Assembly: GCA_029202405.1 (NCBI GenBank)
Contig: CP119312.1
Coordinates: 2,485,001 to 2,549,000 of the forward strand
DNA length: 64,000 nt
Origin: Candidatus Devosia phytovorans
GTDB lineage: Bacteria > Pseudomonadota > Alphaproteobacteria > Rhizobiales > Devosiaceae
Reading direction: 5' to 3'
Position 1 is the stretch's first letter. Every line of letters begins with the position of its first letter. The translations under genes and the position numbers were made by a program. The notes under the pieces are model-generated. The model made no database searches. It was not told where the DNA came from and saw only the letters and a list, made by a program, of their open reading frames with translations. Positions 51,230 to 60,402 of the stretch are shown here, in pieces.

Positions 51230-51949
51230 ATGGGCTTCCGCATCTTCCTGCATTCGCTTCGCCTCGTCTTCACCCAGCTCGGCGACGCGCTGCGTGTTTC
51301 CGGTCTGCTCTATCTGGTCGCCACCGTGATTTCGTTTGGCACTTTTTTCGTGTTTCCGCCCACCGTCGTCGAAGGGCGCCTTGTGCCTTCCTGGCAGTGG
51401 ATACCTGCCACCCTTATGGTTGGCATCCTCTACATGTGGATCGCAATTGGCTGGCACCGATTTGTGTTGCGAGACGAAACAACCAACGCTTTGGTGCCGG
51501 GCTTTCGCGGCGATCGAATCCTGGCCTATTTCGGCCGCGGCGTGCAGGTCGGACTGCTGATGCTTGTGGGGCTACTGGTCATCATGCTGTTCATTGGCAT
51601 CAGCGGCGGCAATCCCATCATCATGGTCATCGGATTGCTGGTGGGCCTCAGCATAACCCTGCTCGTCACATACCGCCTCGCACCGCTTTTCCCCGCTGCA
51701 GCGCTGGGAGAACCTGGCGGCGTTGGGCAGGCGTGGGCGGCGACCAGAGGGGCAACCTGGGATCTTCTGCTGCTCGCCATCATCTGCGCAGTCGCGACCT
51801 TTGTCGTCGATCTACCGCTCGAAATTTTGCGAGGCGATGTCCTGGTCATTGCCTGGTCCACTGTGACCGGCTGGATCAAGCTGATGGTCGGCGTCAGCAT
51901 CCTCACGGCAATTTATGGCGTCTATGTCGAGAAACGCGACATAGCCTGA
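51230..51949 (+). CDS. Hypothetical multi-pass membrane protein
   Basis: A 239-residue protein with five to six membrane helices (for example LYLVATVISFGTFFVFPP, VGLLMLVGLLVIMLFIGISG, IMVIGLLVGLSITLLVTYRL and LLLLAIICAVATFVVDL). The segment IAIGWHRFVLRDE lies between helices one/two and three. I do not recognise a specific family. It is on the opposite strand to its neighbours lemA and glyQ, inserted between them. Confidence 0.75.
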   Translation: MGFRIFLHSLRLVFTQLGDALRVSGLLYLVATVISFGTFFVFPPTVVEGRLVPSWQWIPATLMVGILYMWIAIGWHRFVLRDETTNALVPGFRGDRILAYFGRGVQVGLLMLVGLLVIMLFIGISGGNPIIMVIGLLVGLSITLLVTYRLAPLFPAAALGEPGGVGQAWAATRGATWDLLLLAIICAVATFVVDLPLEILRGDVLVIAWSTVTGWIKLMVGVSILTAIYGVYVEKRDIA

Positions 51950-51968
51950 GGGTTGCGGCGAGGCGGCG

Positions 51969-52892
51969 CTATTCGGCGCCGCCGCCTGCCGTCTGCAGCC
52001 AGGCTTCGCCGCAGCTCTTGGCCAGTTCGCGGATGCGCAGGATGTAGCTCTGGCGCTCGGTGACCGAGATTACGCCGCGGGCGTCGAGCATGTTGAAGTT
52101 GTGCGAGGCCTTGACCACCTGCTCGTAAGCAGGAATCGCCATGGTCTGGCGATTGCCCTCGGCGCCCTTGGCGAGAATGGCCCGGCATTCCTTCTCGGCA
52201 TCGGCGAAGTGACGGAAGAGGATTTCGGTGTCGGCCGCTTCGAAGTTGTACTTGCTGCTCTCCTGCTCGTTCTGCAGGAAGACGTCTCCATAGGTGACCT
52301 TGTCGTCGCCGGTGCCGCCGTTGAAGTTGAGGTCGTAGACGTTCTCGACGCCCTGCACATACATGGCGAGGCGTTCGAGGCCATAGGTGATCTCGCCCGG
52401 CACGGGCGAGCATTCAAAGCCGGCCACCTGCTGGAAGTAGGTGAACTGGCTCACTTCCATGCCATCGCACCAGCATTCCCAGCCAAGTCCCCAGGCGCCC
52501 AGCGTCGGGCTTTCCCAGTCGTCCTCGACGAAACGGATATCGTGCAGGCCGGCATCGAGCCCGATGGCGGCCAGTGACTTGAGATAGAGTTCCTGAATGT
52601 CCGGGGGCGATGGCTTGAGGATCACCTGGAACTGGTAATAGTGCTGCAGGCGATTGGGGTTTTCGCCATAGCGGCCGTCCTTGGGGCGGCGGCTCGGCTG
52701 CACATAGGCAGCCTTCCAGGGCTTTGGCCCCAGCGCGCGCAGCGTCGTCGCGGTGTGGAAGGTGCCGGCGCCCATCTGCATGTCATAGGGCTGCAGCACG
52801 ACACAGCCCTGCTCCGCCCAGAATTGCTGCAGCGTCAGGATCAGACCCTGGAAGGAATTCTTCGGGTCCATATGGGCGGGGCGGTTGGTCAT
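51969..52892 (-). CDS. glyQ: Glycyl-tRNA synthetase alpha subunit
   Basis: A 307-residue catalytic subunit. SFQGLILTLQQFWAEQGCVV, QPYDMQMGAGTFHTATTLRA and YVQPSRRPKDGRYGENPNRL are the class II active-site hallmarks. It pairs with glyS. It lies downstream of sppA and the 74-residue membrane protein (52-base gap), likely in one operon. Confidence 0.98.
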   Translation of the reverse strand: MTNRPAHMDPKNSFQGLILTLQQFWAEQGCVVLQPYDMQMGAGTFHTATTLRALGPKPWKAAYVQPSRRPKDGRYGENPNRLQHYYQFQVILKPSPPDIQELYLKSLAAIGLDAGLHDIRFVEDDWESPTLGAWGLGWECWCDGMEVSQFTYFQQVAGFECSPVPGEITYGLERLAMYVQGVENVYDLNFNGGTGDDKVTYGDVFLQNEQESSKYNFEAADTEILFRHFADAEKECRAILAKGAEGNRQTMAIPAYEQVVKASHNFNMLDARGVISVTERQSYILRIRELAKSCGEAWLQTAGGGAE

Positions 52893-52944
52893 CTGGCAGT
52901 CCCTAATATGCGGGACAAACCTCTAGTTTGACCGCCCGGTGCGG

Positions 52945-53169
52945 TCAACGGCGTTTGTCGTCATCGCCCGGACGGAAGGTGCCGTCTTCGTCGCGCTTGA
53001 GGTCGATCACGCCCGGCTGCTGACGGTCGCGAAGGTCGCGCTCACGGCGCAGGCGGCGCTGTTCCTGTTCCTCCGCGTTGAAATGGCCGGTCCAGTCGCG
53101 CCAGATTTTTCTGATGCCCCAGAGGATGGCAAGGCCGATGACGGTAAGGAGAATGACACGCCAGATCAC
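52945..53169 (-). CDS. Small membrane protein, 74 aa
   Basis: One N-terminal membrane helix (VILLTVIGLAILWGIRKIW) followed by a highly charged Arg/Glu-rich helix (AEEQEQRRLRRERDLRDRQQ) and a tail with PGVIDLKRDEDGTFRPGDDD. The ATG overlaps the sppA stop (ATGA), so it is coupled to the protease gene. Function unknown; it may be an accessory of the S49 peptidase, which is inference from coupling only. Confidence 0.75.
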   Translation of the reverse strand: MIWRVILLTVIGLAILWGIRKIWRDWTGHFNAEEQEQRRLRRERDLRDRQQPGVIDLKRDEDGTFRPGDDDKRR

Positions 53170-54011
53170 AGGCCGAACCTCCCCCAGGTGGCGCGATCTT
53201 CAATCGTTGCCGCCACGTCGCTGCTGAGACCTTCGGTCGAGAAACCAAACCGCGGGAGGCTGAAGAGCGGGCGTTTCGCCGCGATGGCTTTGAGTTCGAT
53301 GTCCTTGCCGTAGCGGGCGGTCAGCGTCTCGTGCAGGTCGCCGATGGCGTCGACCAGACCCAGTTCGACGCCGCGCAGGCCGGTCCACCATTCGCCGGTG
53401 AACAGCACCTCGTCATCCGCCTTGAGCTTGCCGACGCGGTGGGCTTTGACGAAATCGATGAAGACCTGATGGATATCGAGTTCGAACTGCTTGATACGTT
53501 CCACATCGCCTGCCTTCTCCGGCAGGAAGGGATCCAGCGTCGACTTGTTGTTGCCGGCGGTATGGACCCGGCGTTCAACGCCAAGTTTTTCAAGCGTCCC
53601 GACAAAGCCGAAGCCGGCCATGATGACGCCGATCGAGCCGACGATGGAGCTAGGGTCGACGATGATCTCGTCGCCGGCCACGGCGATGAAATAACCGCCC
53701 GAAGCCGCCGCATCCTCGACAAAGACCAGCACGCGCTTGTCGTGTTCCGTGGCGAGATCGCGGATGCGCTTGGCGATCAGCCGGCTCTGCACGGGTGAAC
53801 CACCGGGGGAATTGACCACGATGGCGACGACCGGGGCCGACTTGATGGCAAAGGCGCGTTTCAGCAGCGGGCCGACGGTGGCGATATTGAGCCTGCCCTG
53901 ACGTTGCTCGGCGGCAATGACGCCCTGCAGACGGACGACGGGGATGATAGTCTTGCCGCGGCCCAGAAGGCGCTGCAGCCAGTTACGCTTCGGGCTGGTC
54001 AAATCGGCCAT
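53166..54011 (-). CDS. S49 family serine peptidase (SppA/SohB-like)
   Basis: A 281-residue protein. Core motifs: VVAIVVNSPGGSPVQSRLIA near residue 60, FVEDAAASGGYFIAVAGDEI with the nucleophile Ser near 103, and VGSIGVIMAGFGFVGTLEKL near 125. The catalytic Lys should lie around 150-160. Signal peptide is not obvious, unlike SppA; it may be cytoplasm-facing or membrane-bound. It could degrade leftover signal peptides or envelope proteins. First gene of the sppA - small protein - glyQ run. Confidence 0.88.
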   Translation of the reverse strand: MADLTSPKRNWLQRLLGRGKTIIPVVRLQGVIAAEQRQGRLNIATVGPLLKRAFAIKSAPVVAIVVNSPGGSPVQSRLIAKRIRDLATEHDKRVLVFVEDAAASGGYFIAVAGDEIIVDPSSIVGSIGVIMAGFGFVGTLEKLGVERRVHTAGNNKSTLDPFLPEKAGDVERIKQFELDIHQVFIDFVKAHRVGKLKADDEVLFTGEWWTGLRGVELGLVDAIGDLHETLTARYGKDIELKAIAAKRPLFSLPRFGFSTEGLSSDVAATIEDRATWGRFGL

Positions 54012-54059
54012 GCTCGATCCTTGTTGCTTTCCGCCAGACTTAGGATGCGGCGCCCGCGA

Positions 54060-54842
54060 TTACCAGACGAGGCGGGCCGTTCCCCGAAAGATTGCATCGA
54101 ATTCGGGCGCGAAACTCCGCCCTTCGCCATGCAGCACCCGGCTTGCCAGCAGGGTCAGCGGCGCGCGCGAGCCCTTGATGCCACGGATCAGTACCCTGTT
54201 GGCCGGCTGGCCGGGGCGCGGCGACAGCGGCAGCACCGTCACGGCGCCGAAGCGCTGCTCGAAACCAGCCAGCAGGGCTGTCAGATTTTCACTGGGAAAG
54301 ACGAAGATGATCTCGCCACCGGCAGCGGCCGCACTCGCCGCCGTCTTGATCCACACATCGAGTGCCTCGGCCTGCATATGGCGCGACCCAGCCCGGCCGG
54401 CATCACCCGCCGGCGTCCCCGCACCATCGGTGAAGAAGGGCGGATTGGCGATGATCACGTCATAGCCATTGTCCAGCATGCCGCCGGCCAACCGATCGGC
54501 ATGCCTGGCCGTAACATCGGCCTCAATGATCTGCACCTGACTGGCAAGACCGTTCTCGTCGGCATTGACCCGGGCCAGCGCCAACATCTCCGCATTGCGA
54601 TCCGCCAGCGTCCCCGTCACATCCGCGTTATGTGCCAGCGCCACCAGCGCCGCGGTACCAACGCCACAGCCCATGTCGAGCAGGGTTTTTCGCCCCTCGC
54701 CCACCGCCGCACCAAGCAAAACGCTGTCCAGACCCGCGCGAAATCCGTGCTCAGGCTGCGACAGAGTGAGCCGACCGCCCAAAAAGGCGTCGCGCGTAAT
54801 GGATTGGTGTTTTACAAAGCCCGAAGGCTGGTCTAGGGACAT
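54060..54842 (-). CDS. tRNA1(Val) (adenine37-N6)-methyltransferase-like protein (TrmN6 family)
   Basis: A 260-residue SAM-dependent methyltransferase. Start at MSLDQPSGFVKHQSITRDAF. Front motif FLGGRLTLSQPEHGFRAGLD, SAM site LLDMGCGVGTAALVALAH near residue 56 and the N6-adenine type NPPF motif in DVIIANPPFFTDGAG near 130. The family methylates A37 of tRNA-Val in E. coli; other targets are possible. Divergent from the polyprenyl synthase gene. Confidence 0.88.
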   Translation of the reverse strand: MSLDQPSGFVKHQSITRDAFLGGRLTLSQPEHGFRAGLDSVLLGAAVGEGRKTLLDMGCGVGTAALVALAHNADVTGTLADRNAEMLALARVNADENGLASQVQIIEADVTARHADRLAGGMLDNGYDVIIANPPFFTDGAGTPAGDAGRAGSRHMQAEALDVWIKTAASAAAAGGEIIFVFPSENLTALLAGFEQRFGAVTVLPLSPRPGQPANRVLIRGIKGSRAPLTLLASRVLHGEGRSFAPEFDAIFRGTARLVW

Positions 54843-54939
54843 CGCACCCTGAAAGGCCGGTTTTGGCGCGACCATACATGCGCTAATACACCCGGCTCAA
54901 CCAGATTTGCCGGTGTGGCAATTTAGGACGGAACAAGAG

Positions 54940-55953
54940 TTGTCAGTTCTGACGCAGATGAAAGAAGCGCCGGCCGCGAATCCGATCGAGCGGCTGCTGG
55001 TGGCGACCGAGGCTGACATGGCCAAGGTCAATGCGCTGATTTTGAGCCGCGCCGATTCGCATGTCGAAATGGTGCCGGAGCTGGCGCGCTATCTGATCGA
55101 GAGCGGTGGCAAGCGGCTGCGTCCCATGCTGACAGTGGCAGCGGCCCAGCTGTTTGACCAGGGCAATGGCAGCGCGATCAATTTCGCCGCCGCCGTCGAG
55201 TTCATGCACAATGCGACGCTCCTGCACGACGATGTCGTGGATGAAAGCGACATGCGCCGCGGCAAGCCGGCGGCCCGCATGGTCTGGGGCAACAAGGCGT
55301 CGATTCTCGTCGGCGACTTCCTGCTCGGCCAGGCCTTCATGATGATGGTCGAGACCGGCAATATCGGTGCGCTCGGCGTGCTGTCGGCCGCATCGGCGGT
55401 GATGGCAGAGGGCGAAGTGTTCCAGCTCGCCAAGACCGGCGACCTGACGACAACGCCGGAAGACTATGCCGAAGTAATCCGCGCCAAGACGGCCGTGCTG
55501 TTCCAGGCGGCCTGTGAAGTGGGCGCCATGTCAGGTGGCGCCGATGATGCCGGCCGCGAGGCGCTGGCGCGCTATGGCCTCGAGCTGGGCAATGCCTTCC
55601 AGTTGGTCGACGACGTGCTCGACTATGGCGGCCAGTCCGGCACGTTGGGCAAGAATGTCGGTGACGATCTGCGCGAGGGCAAGATGACCCTGCCCGTCAT
55701 CCTGGCGCTTTCGGAAGGCAGCGAGGCCGAGAAGGCCGTGGTGACCAAGGCGCTTGGCGACCCTGAAGCGACCACCGAACAGGTGGCCGACGTCGTCGCC
55801 ATCATGGAACGCCACAAGACGCTGTCACGCACGCTGGACAAGGCCAACGGGCATGCCCGCGCCGCCCAGGCCGCGCTCGAGGTGCTGCCGCCGTCGGCGA
55901 TGCGCACCCTGCTCGGCGACGTCGTGGAATATAGCGTCAGCCGCGCTTACTAG
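54940..55953 (+). CDS. Polyprenyl (octaprenyl/decaprenyl) diphosphate synthase
   Basis: About 337 residues if the TTG at 54940 is the start (LSVLTQMKEAP...); ATG at 54958 or TTG at 54907 are alternatives, and no ribosome site decides clearly. First Asp-rich motif in HDDVVDESDMRRGKPAARM near residue 95, second in FQLVDDVLDYGG near 225; GGKRLRPML near 54 binds IPP. It makes the ubiquinone side chain; the decaprenyl form is usual in this order, but length cannot be read from sequence alone. Confidence 0.9.
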   Translation: MSVLTQMKEAPAANPIERLLVATEADMAKVNALILSRADSHVEMVPELARYLIESGGKRLRPMLTVAAAQLFDQGNGSAINFAAAVEFMHNATLLHDDVVDESDMRRGKPAARMVWGNKASILVGDFLLGQAFMMMVETGNIGALGVLSAASAVMAEGEVFQLAKTGDLTTTPEDYAEVIRAKTAVLFQAACEVGAMSGGADDAGREALARYGLELGNAFQLVDDVLDYGGQSGTLGKNVGDDLREGKMTLPVILALSEGSEAEKAVVTKALGDPEATTEQVADVVAIMERHKTLSRTLDKANGHARAAQAALEVLPPSAMRTLLGDVVEYSVSRAY

Positions 55954-55955
55954 TT

Positions 55956-56831
55956 CTAGGGAATGAGCAAGGGCGCTGCCGCGACCCAATGGTCGGGGTG
56001 GCTGGCCCGCATGACCTGTGCGGCCTGGTGCGCCTGGCCGCTTGAGCCGAACAGGCCGAAGACCGTGGCGCCCGACCCGGACATGCGCGCCAGGACGCAG
56101 CCCTGCGTGACCGCCAGTTCCTCGACGATATCGCCGATGATCGGCACCAGCTTGACCGCCGGTGGCTGCAGGTCATTGCGCGTCTCGGCCAGCCAGATGC
56201 CCAGCTGTGCCGGCCTTGTCAGCGGCTGGGGCAGTTCGGGCAGCGGATAATTGTCATGTGCCCGCAGACGCCGGAAGACATCGGCCGTGGCCAGTGGCAC
56301 CATCGGATTGACCAGCACGATATGGCAGGCCGGAAATTCGGGCAGCGGCGACAGCACCTCGCCGACGCCGCGCGCCACGAGAGGCGCGGAGATGAGGCAG
56401 GCCGGCACATCAGCGCCAAGGCCGGCCGCCATGTCAGCCAGTTCGGCCAGCGCAATCGGCTGGTTGGAGAGCGATGCCATGAGGCGCAGTGCGGCCGCCG
56501 CATCAGCCGAACCGCCGCCAATGCCCGCAGCAACCGGCAGGTTCTTGACGAGGCGCAGCGTCAGCCCGCCCGCGACCGCATCGGGCCAGCGTTTGCGGAA
56601 AGCAGCGACCGCCCGCATGACAAGGTTGGTTTCGCCCGCGCCCAGACCCTTGGCGAAGGGGCCCGAGATGGTCAGCCGGTCCTCTGCGGCCGGCACGGCT
56701 TCGAGTTCGTCGGCCAGATCGGCAAAGACCACGAGGCTTTCGAGATCATGATAGCCGTCTTCACGGCGTCGGGTGACGTGCAGCGCAAGGTTGACCTTGG
56801 CCGGCGCCAGTTGGACGATCAGCTCGACCAT
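55956..56831 (-). CDS. ispE: 4-diphosphocytidyl-2-C-methyl-D-erythritol kinase
   Basis: A 291-residue GHMP kinase of the MEP pathway. Motifs: LAPAKVNLALHVTRRREDGY near residue 8, KNLPVAAGIGGGSADAAAAL near 92 (ATP loop) and ARMSGSGATVFGLFG near 255. Start ATG 56831; it lies five bases after the TPR gene stop. Convergent with the polyprenyl synthase gene, leaving three bases between them. Confidence 0.95.
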   Translation of the reverse strand: MVELIVQLAPAKVNLALHVTRRREDGYHDLESLVVFADLADELEAVPAAEDRLTISGPFAKGLGAGETNLVMRAVAAFRKRWPDAVAGGLTLRLVKNLPVAAGIGGGSADAAAALRLMASLSNQPIALAELADMAAGLGADVPACLISAPLVARGVGEVLSPLPEFPACHIVLVNPMVPLATADVFRRLRAHDNYPLPELPQPLTRPAQLGIWLAETRNDLQPPAVKLVPIIGDIVEELAVTQGCVLARMSGSGATVFGLFGSSGQAHQAAQVMRASHPDHWVAAAPLLIP

Positions 56832-56836
56832 GGGGA

Positions 56837-58594
56837 TTATTCGGTCTCGTTTTCTTCGGTCAGGCCATCGGCGAGCTTGGGTGCCGTGCGTTCCTTCACA
56901 TTGCCTTCCTCGTCGACCGAGGAGGCAATGTTCCACTGGAAGCGCGCTTCGAGCCTGCGACCGGCCTTCCAGTAGGCATCGCCGAGGTGATCGTTGATCT
57001 CGGCATCATTGGGGCGCAGCAGCACGGCCTGTTCCAGCGTGGCCACGGCCTCTTCGATGCGGCCGAGCTTGTAGAAGGCCCAGCCAAGCGAATCGACGAT
57101 ATAGCCATCCTGTGGCTGTGCCTCGACGGCCTTTTCGATCATTTCGAGCGCCGGCTCGAGATGCATGTCCTGGTCGATCCAGCTGTAGCCCAGGTAGTTG
57201 AGCACGGCCGGCTGGTCGGGATTGAGTTCGAGGGCCTTGAGGAAATCCTCTTCCGCCTTGGGCCATTCCTTGGCCCGCTCATAGGCAATGCCGCGCACAT
57301 AGTAGAAGCGCCAGTCGGTCGGGCTGTCGCCGCCGGTCAGATCAAGCGCCTTGGTATAGGCATCGGCCGATTCTAGATATTGCTCGTCATAGCGCAGCAG
57401 GTCGCCATAGACCGAGACGGCGTCAAGATCGTCAGGCCGGCTGGTGACGATATTGCCCAGGCGCCGGATGGCCTCGGGGCGATCGCCCTGGGCATCGAGA
57501 TTGGTGGCGACGCGCACCACGGCGGTCGGCTTCATCGGCGAATTGACTGGCACCGATTCGTAGATACGATTGGCCGCTTCATGCTGGTTGGCGGCATCGA
57601 GCAGCTGACCCAGCGCCAACGAGACGACGTCGGCCGATGGATCGAGATAGAGCGCGAGGCGCAGGAAAACCAGCGACAGGTCGAGGCTGCCATCGCGCGA
57701 CAGGGCCACGCCGATGCCATGATACATCTCGGCTGCGCCCACCTGCACATTGGTCGCGAAAACGCCCGGGCGCTGGCCCTTTTCGATCTGTTCCTTGACC
57801 AGGGTGACAATGGGATGGGTCAGGCCCTGGTCTTCGAACTGGGTGATGACGTCCTTGGCTTCGTCAAACTTGCCGGCATTGGCAAGGATGCGGGCATAGA
57901 CTTCGGCGATGCGGGCGACATAGGGCTCGGTATCGAAGGCCTGACCAGCCAGCTCGATCGCCTTGTCCGTCTCGCCAGCCGCCTCGGCCATCAGGGCACG
58001 ATGGAAGACGAGGAAATCTTCGAGACCCGTCGAACCGAGCTTGTCGAGCAACGCTTCGGCCTCTTCGGGCTTGTTGTCGCCAACCAGCGCCCATGCCTGC
58101 AGGATGCTGGCGGTGATGCCGGTGAACGTATCCTGGCCGATGGCGCCCAGCAGGCGCTCGGCTGCACCATAGCGGCGCTCCTTGAGCGCTTCGGTGGCGA
58201 CGACGAGTTCGGCCAGTTCGTTCTTGGGATCGAGATCCAGCAGATGCTTGGCTGTCTGCGCTGCCTGGCCGATCTGGCCATCGGCAGCAAAGGCGATGAA
58301 GGAGCGCTCGACGATCAGCTGATTTTCCCAATCGGCCTTGGCTGCACTGTCGAAATAGCGCGCGGCTTCATCCGTGCGCAGATCCTGCAACGCCTGCTGG
58401 CCCGCCATGTAGGAACCGGTGGGGCTCGCCCGGAACAGTGGCATCAGGTTGAACTGCGCCAGGGGACTGGACTGCGCTGTCTTTACCGACTCTGCATGGA
58501 CCGGCTGGAGCGCCGTGGCCGACAGCAGGATGGCGACAAAGGCCGGACGGGCAAAACGGTTCAGAAGCGAAATCACGAGGCTCGAAACTCCCAT
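56837..58594 (-). CDS. Exported tetratricopeptide-repeat protein
   Basis: A 585-residue protein. Signal peptide (ARPAFVAILLSATALQPVHA before ESVKTAQ) and a series of TPR units from about residue 60 to 560; clear ones are EWPKAEEDFLKALELNPDQP near 450 and RIEEAVATLEQAVLLRPNDA near 520, with NDHLGDAYWKAGRRLEARFQ at the end. It belongs to the alphaproteobacterial envelope TPR proteins that sit next to ispE. Probably periplasmic, a scaffold. Partners are not known. Confidence 0.85.
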   Translation of the reverse strand: MGVSSLVISLLNRFARPAFVAILLSATALQPVHAESVKTAQSSPLAQFNLMPLFRASPTGSYMAGQQALQDLRTDEAARYFDSAAKADWENQLIVERSFIAFAADGQIGQAAQTAKHLLDLDPKNELAELVVATEALKERRYGAAERLLGAIGQDTFTGITASILQAWALVGDNKPEEAEALLDKLGSTGLEDFLVFHRALMAEAAGETDKAIELAGQAFDTEPYVARIAEVYARILANAGKFDEAKDVITQFEDQGLTHPIVTLVKEQIEKGQRPGVFATNVQVGAAEMYHGIGVALSRDGSLDLSLVFLRLALYLDPSADVVSLALGQLLDAANQHEAANRIYESVPVNSPMKPTAVVRVATNLDAQGDRPEAIRRLGNIVTSRPDDLDAVSVYGDLLRYDEQYLESADAYTKALDLTGGDSPTDWRFYYVRGIAYERAKEWPKAEEDFLKALELNPDQPAVLNYLGYSWIDQDMHLEPALEMIEKAVEAQPQDGYIVDSLGWAFYKLGRIEEAVATLEQAVLLRPNDAEINDHLGDAYWKAGRRLEARFQWNIASSVDEEGNVKERTAPKLADGLTEENETE

Positions 58595-58680
58595 GGGCCA
58601 GAAGCCCGTTGTGGCGGCGAAGATTGTCCGTTTTGGGACTGCGCCGCAAGGGCGCGCGCTATAGCGTGAACCAGAGGCGT

Positions 58681-60327
58681 TTACATTCCGCTATAATTGG
58701 GCCCGCTGCCACCCTCGGGCGGCACCCAGGTGATGTTTGCGGCGGGGTCCTTGATGTCGCAGGTCTTGCAATGCACGCAGTTGGCAGCGTGGATGCGGAA
58801 GACGGGTGTAACGCCCTCCTCGGCCATCTCGTAGACGCCCGCCGGGCAATAGAGCGGCGCAGGCTCACCATATGTTGGCAGGTTGTCGCGCACCGGCACG
58901 GCGGGATCGCTGAGGCGCAGATGGACCGGCTGATCCTCGTCATGCGCCAGATTGGCCAGATAGACGGAGGAAGACCGATCAAAGGTCAGCTTGCCGTCAG
59001 GCTTGGCATAGGTTCGCTCCGGCAGAACGCCCCTGGGTTTCAGACCCAGGTAATCCGCCTTGCCGTGCTTGAGCGTTCCCAACAGCGATCGGCCAAGAAT
59101 GGCCGAAATCCAAAGCTCCGCCCCGGCTGCCAGGGCCCCGATGACCGTGCCAAACCGCGTCCACAGCGGCTTGACGTTGCGCACCCCCTTGAGCTCGGCG
59201 CCAATACCAGTCGCCATGACGCGATGGCCGAAATCCTCGATCACATCGTGCTGCCGGCCATTGCCGATCGCTTCGGCAACAGCATCGGCCGCGCCAATAC
59301 CCGAGAGAATGGCATTGTGGATGGCTTTGAGGCGCGGCGCGTTCATGAAGCCGGCAGCGCAGCCGACCAGGCCACCGCCAGGAAAGGCCAGGGTCGGAAT
59401 CGACTGCCAGCCGCCAGCCGTCACCGCGCGGGCGCCATAGCTGATGCGCGTCGCGCCTTCGAGCAGCGGCGCGACCGACCTGTGGGTCTTGAAGCGCTGA
59501 AACTCGTCGAAGGGCGACAGCGTCGGATTGGCATAATCGAGATAGGTCACCAGCCCGACATAGAGCTTGTTGTCTTCGGCGTGATAGACGAATCCGCCGC
59601 CCGAGGTCGCATTGTCGAGCGGATACCCAAGATAGTGGTCGACCCGGCCAGCTGCATGCCGATCGGCAGAAATCTGCCAGACTTCCTTGATGCCCAGACC
59701 ATATTTCTGCGGCTGCTGCTCCAGCGCATAATCGCCCATCAATTGCTTGGCCAGCGAGCCCCGTGCACCTTCGCCAACCAGCGTATACTTGGCTTCAAGC
59801 GCGATACCCTCGGCAAAACCGGACTTGGGATTGCCCTCGGCATCACGTCCCAGATCACCGGTAATGATGCCGCGCACCGGGCCGCCGGGCGATTGCAGAA
59901 CATCCACCGCCGCGGTCATCGGGAAGATATCGACACCCAGTTCGGCCGCCTGTTCGCCCAGCCATTGCACCAGCCGCCCGAGGCTGACGATCACCGCGCC
60001 AGGCGTCTTGAGCTGCGGCGGCATCAGCCAATGCGGTAGGCTGAGGTCGAGCTTATCGGTGATATAGTGATAGGTATCGCGGGTCACGTCCGGCCCCACC
60101 GGCGCGCCCTTGAGGCGCCAGTCCGGGATCAGCGCGTCGAGCCCCTTGGGGTCCATCACCGCGCCGGACAGGATATGCCCACCGATCTCGGCAGACTTTT
60201 CCACCACGGTCACGGCGATCTCGGGGTGGCGCTGCTTGATGCGAATGGCCGCAGCAAGACCCGATGGCCCTGCGCCGACGATCAAAACGTCGGTCGAAAG
60301 GGTTTCGCGCGTACCCGCCTCTGCCAT
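58681..60327 (-). CDS. Electron transfer flavoprotein-ubiquinone oxidoreductase
   Basis: A 548-residue enzyme that passes electrons from reduced ETF to ubiquinone at the inner membrane. FAD-binding LIVGAGPSGLAAAIRIKQ near residue 16, GAVMDPKGLDALIPDWR near 50, GGGLVGCAAGFMNAPRLKAI near 325, and the C-terminal 4Fe-4S domain with CPAGVYE, ANCVHCKTCDIKDP and ITWVPPEGGSGPNYSGM. Start ATG 60327 (MAEAGTRETLS). It lies 86 bases before the TPR gene on the same strand. Confidence 0.95.
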   Translation of the reverse strand: MAEAGTRETLSTDVLIVGAGPSGLAAAIRIKQRHPEIAVTVVEKSAEIGGHILSGAVMDPKGLDALIPDWRLKGAPVGPDVTRDTYHYITDKLDLSLPHWLMPPQLKTPGAVIVSLGRLVQWLGEQAAELGVDIFPMTAAVDVLQSPGGPVRGIITGDLGRDAEGNPKSGFAEGIALEAKYTLVGEGARGSLAKQLMGDYALEQQPQKYGLGIKEVWQISADRHAAGRVDHYLGYPLDNATSGGGFVYHAEDNKLYVGLVTYLDYANPTLSPFDEFQRFKTHRSVAPLLEGATRISYGARAVTAGGWQSIPTLAFPGGGLVGCAAGFMNAPRLKAIHNAILSGIGAADAVAEAIGNGRQHDVIEDFGHRVMATGIGAELKGVRNVKPLWTRFGTVIGALAAGAELWISAILGRSLLGTLKHGKADYLGLKPRGVLPERTYAKPDGKLTFDRSSSVYLANLAHDEDQPVHLRLSDPAVPVRDNLPTYGEPAPLYCPAGVYEMAEEGVTPVFRIHAANCVHCKTCDIKDPAANITWVPPEGGSGPNYSGM

Positions 60328-60402
60328 ATAGGAATGCCTCAACTATCCTGATGGTGCAGGCGCGGGTGGCCGCGCCAATCGGGCTGTGACATAACAGAGA
60401 AC

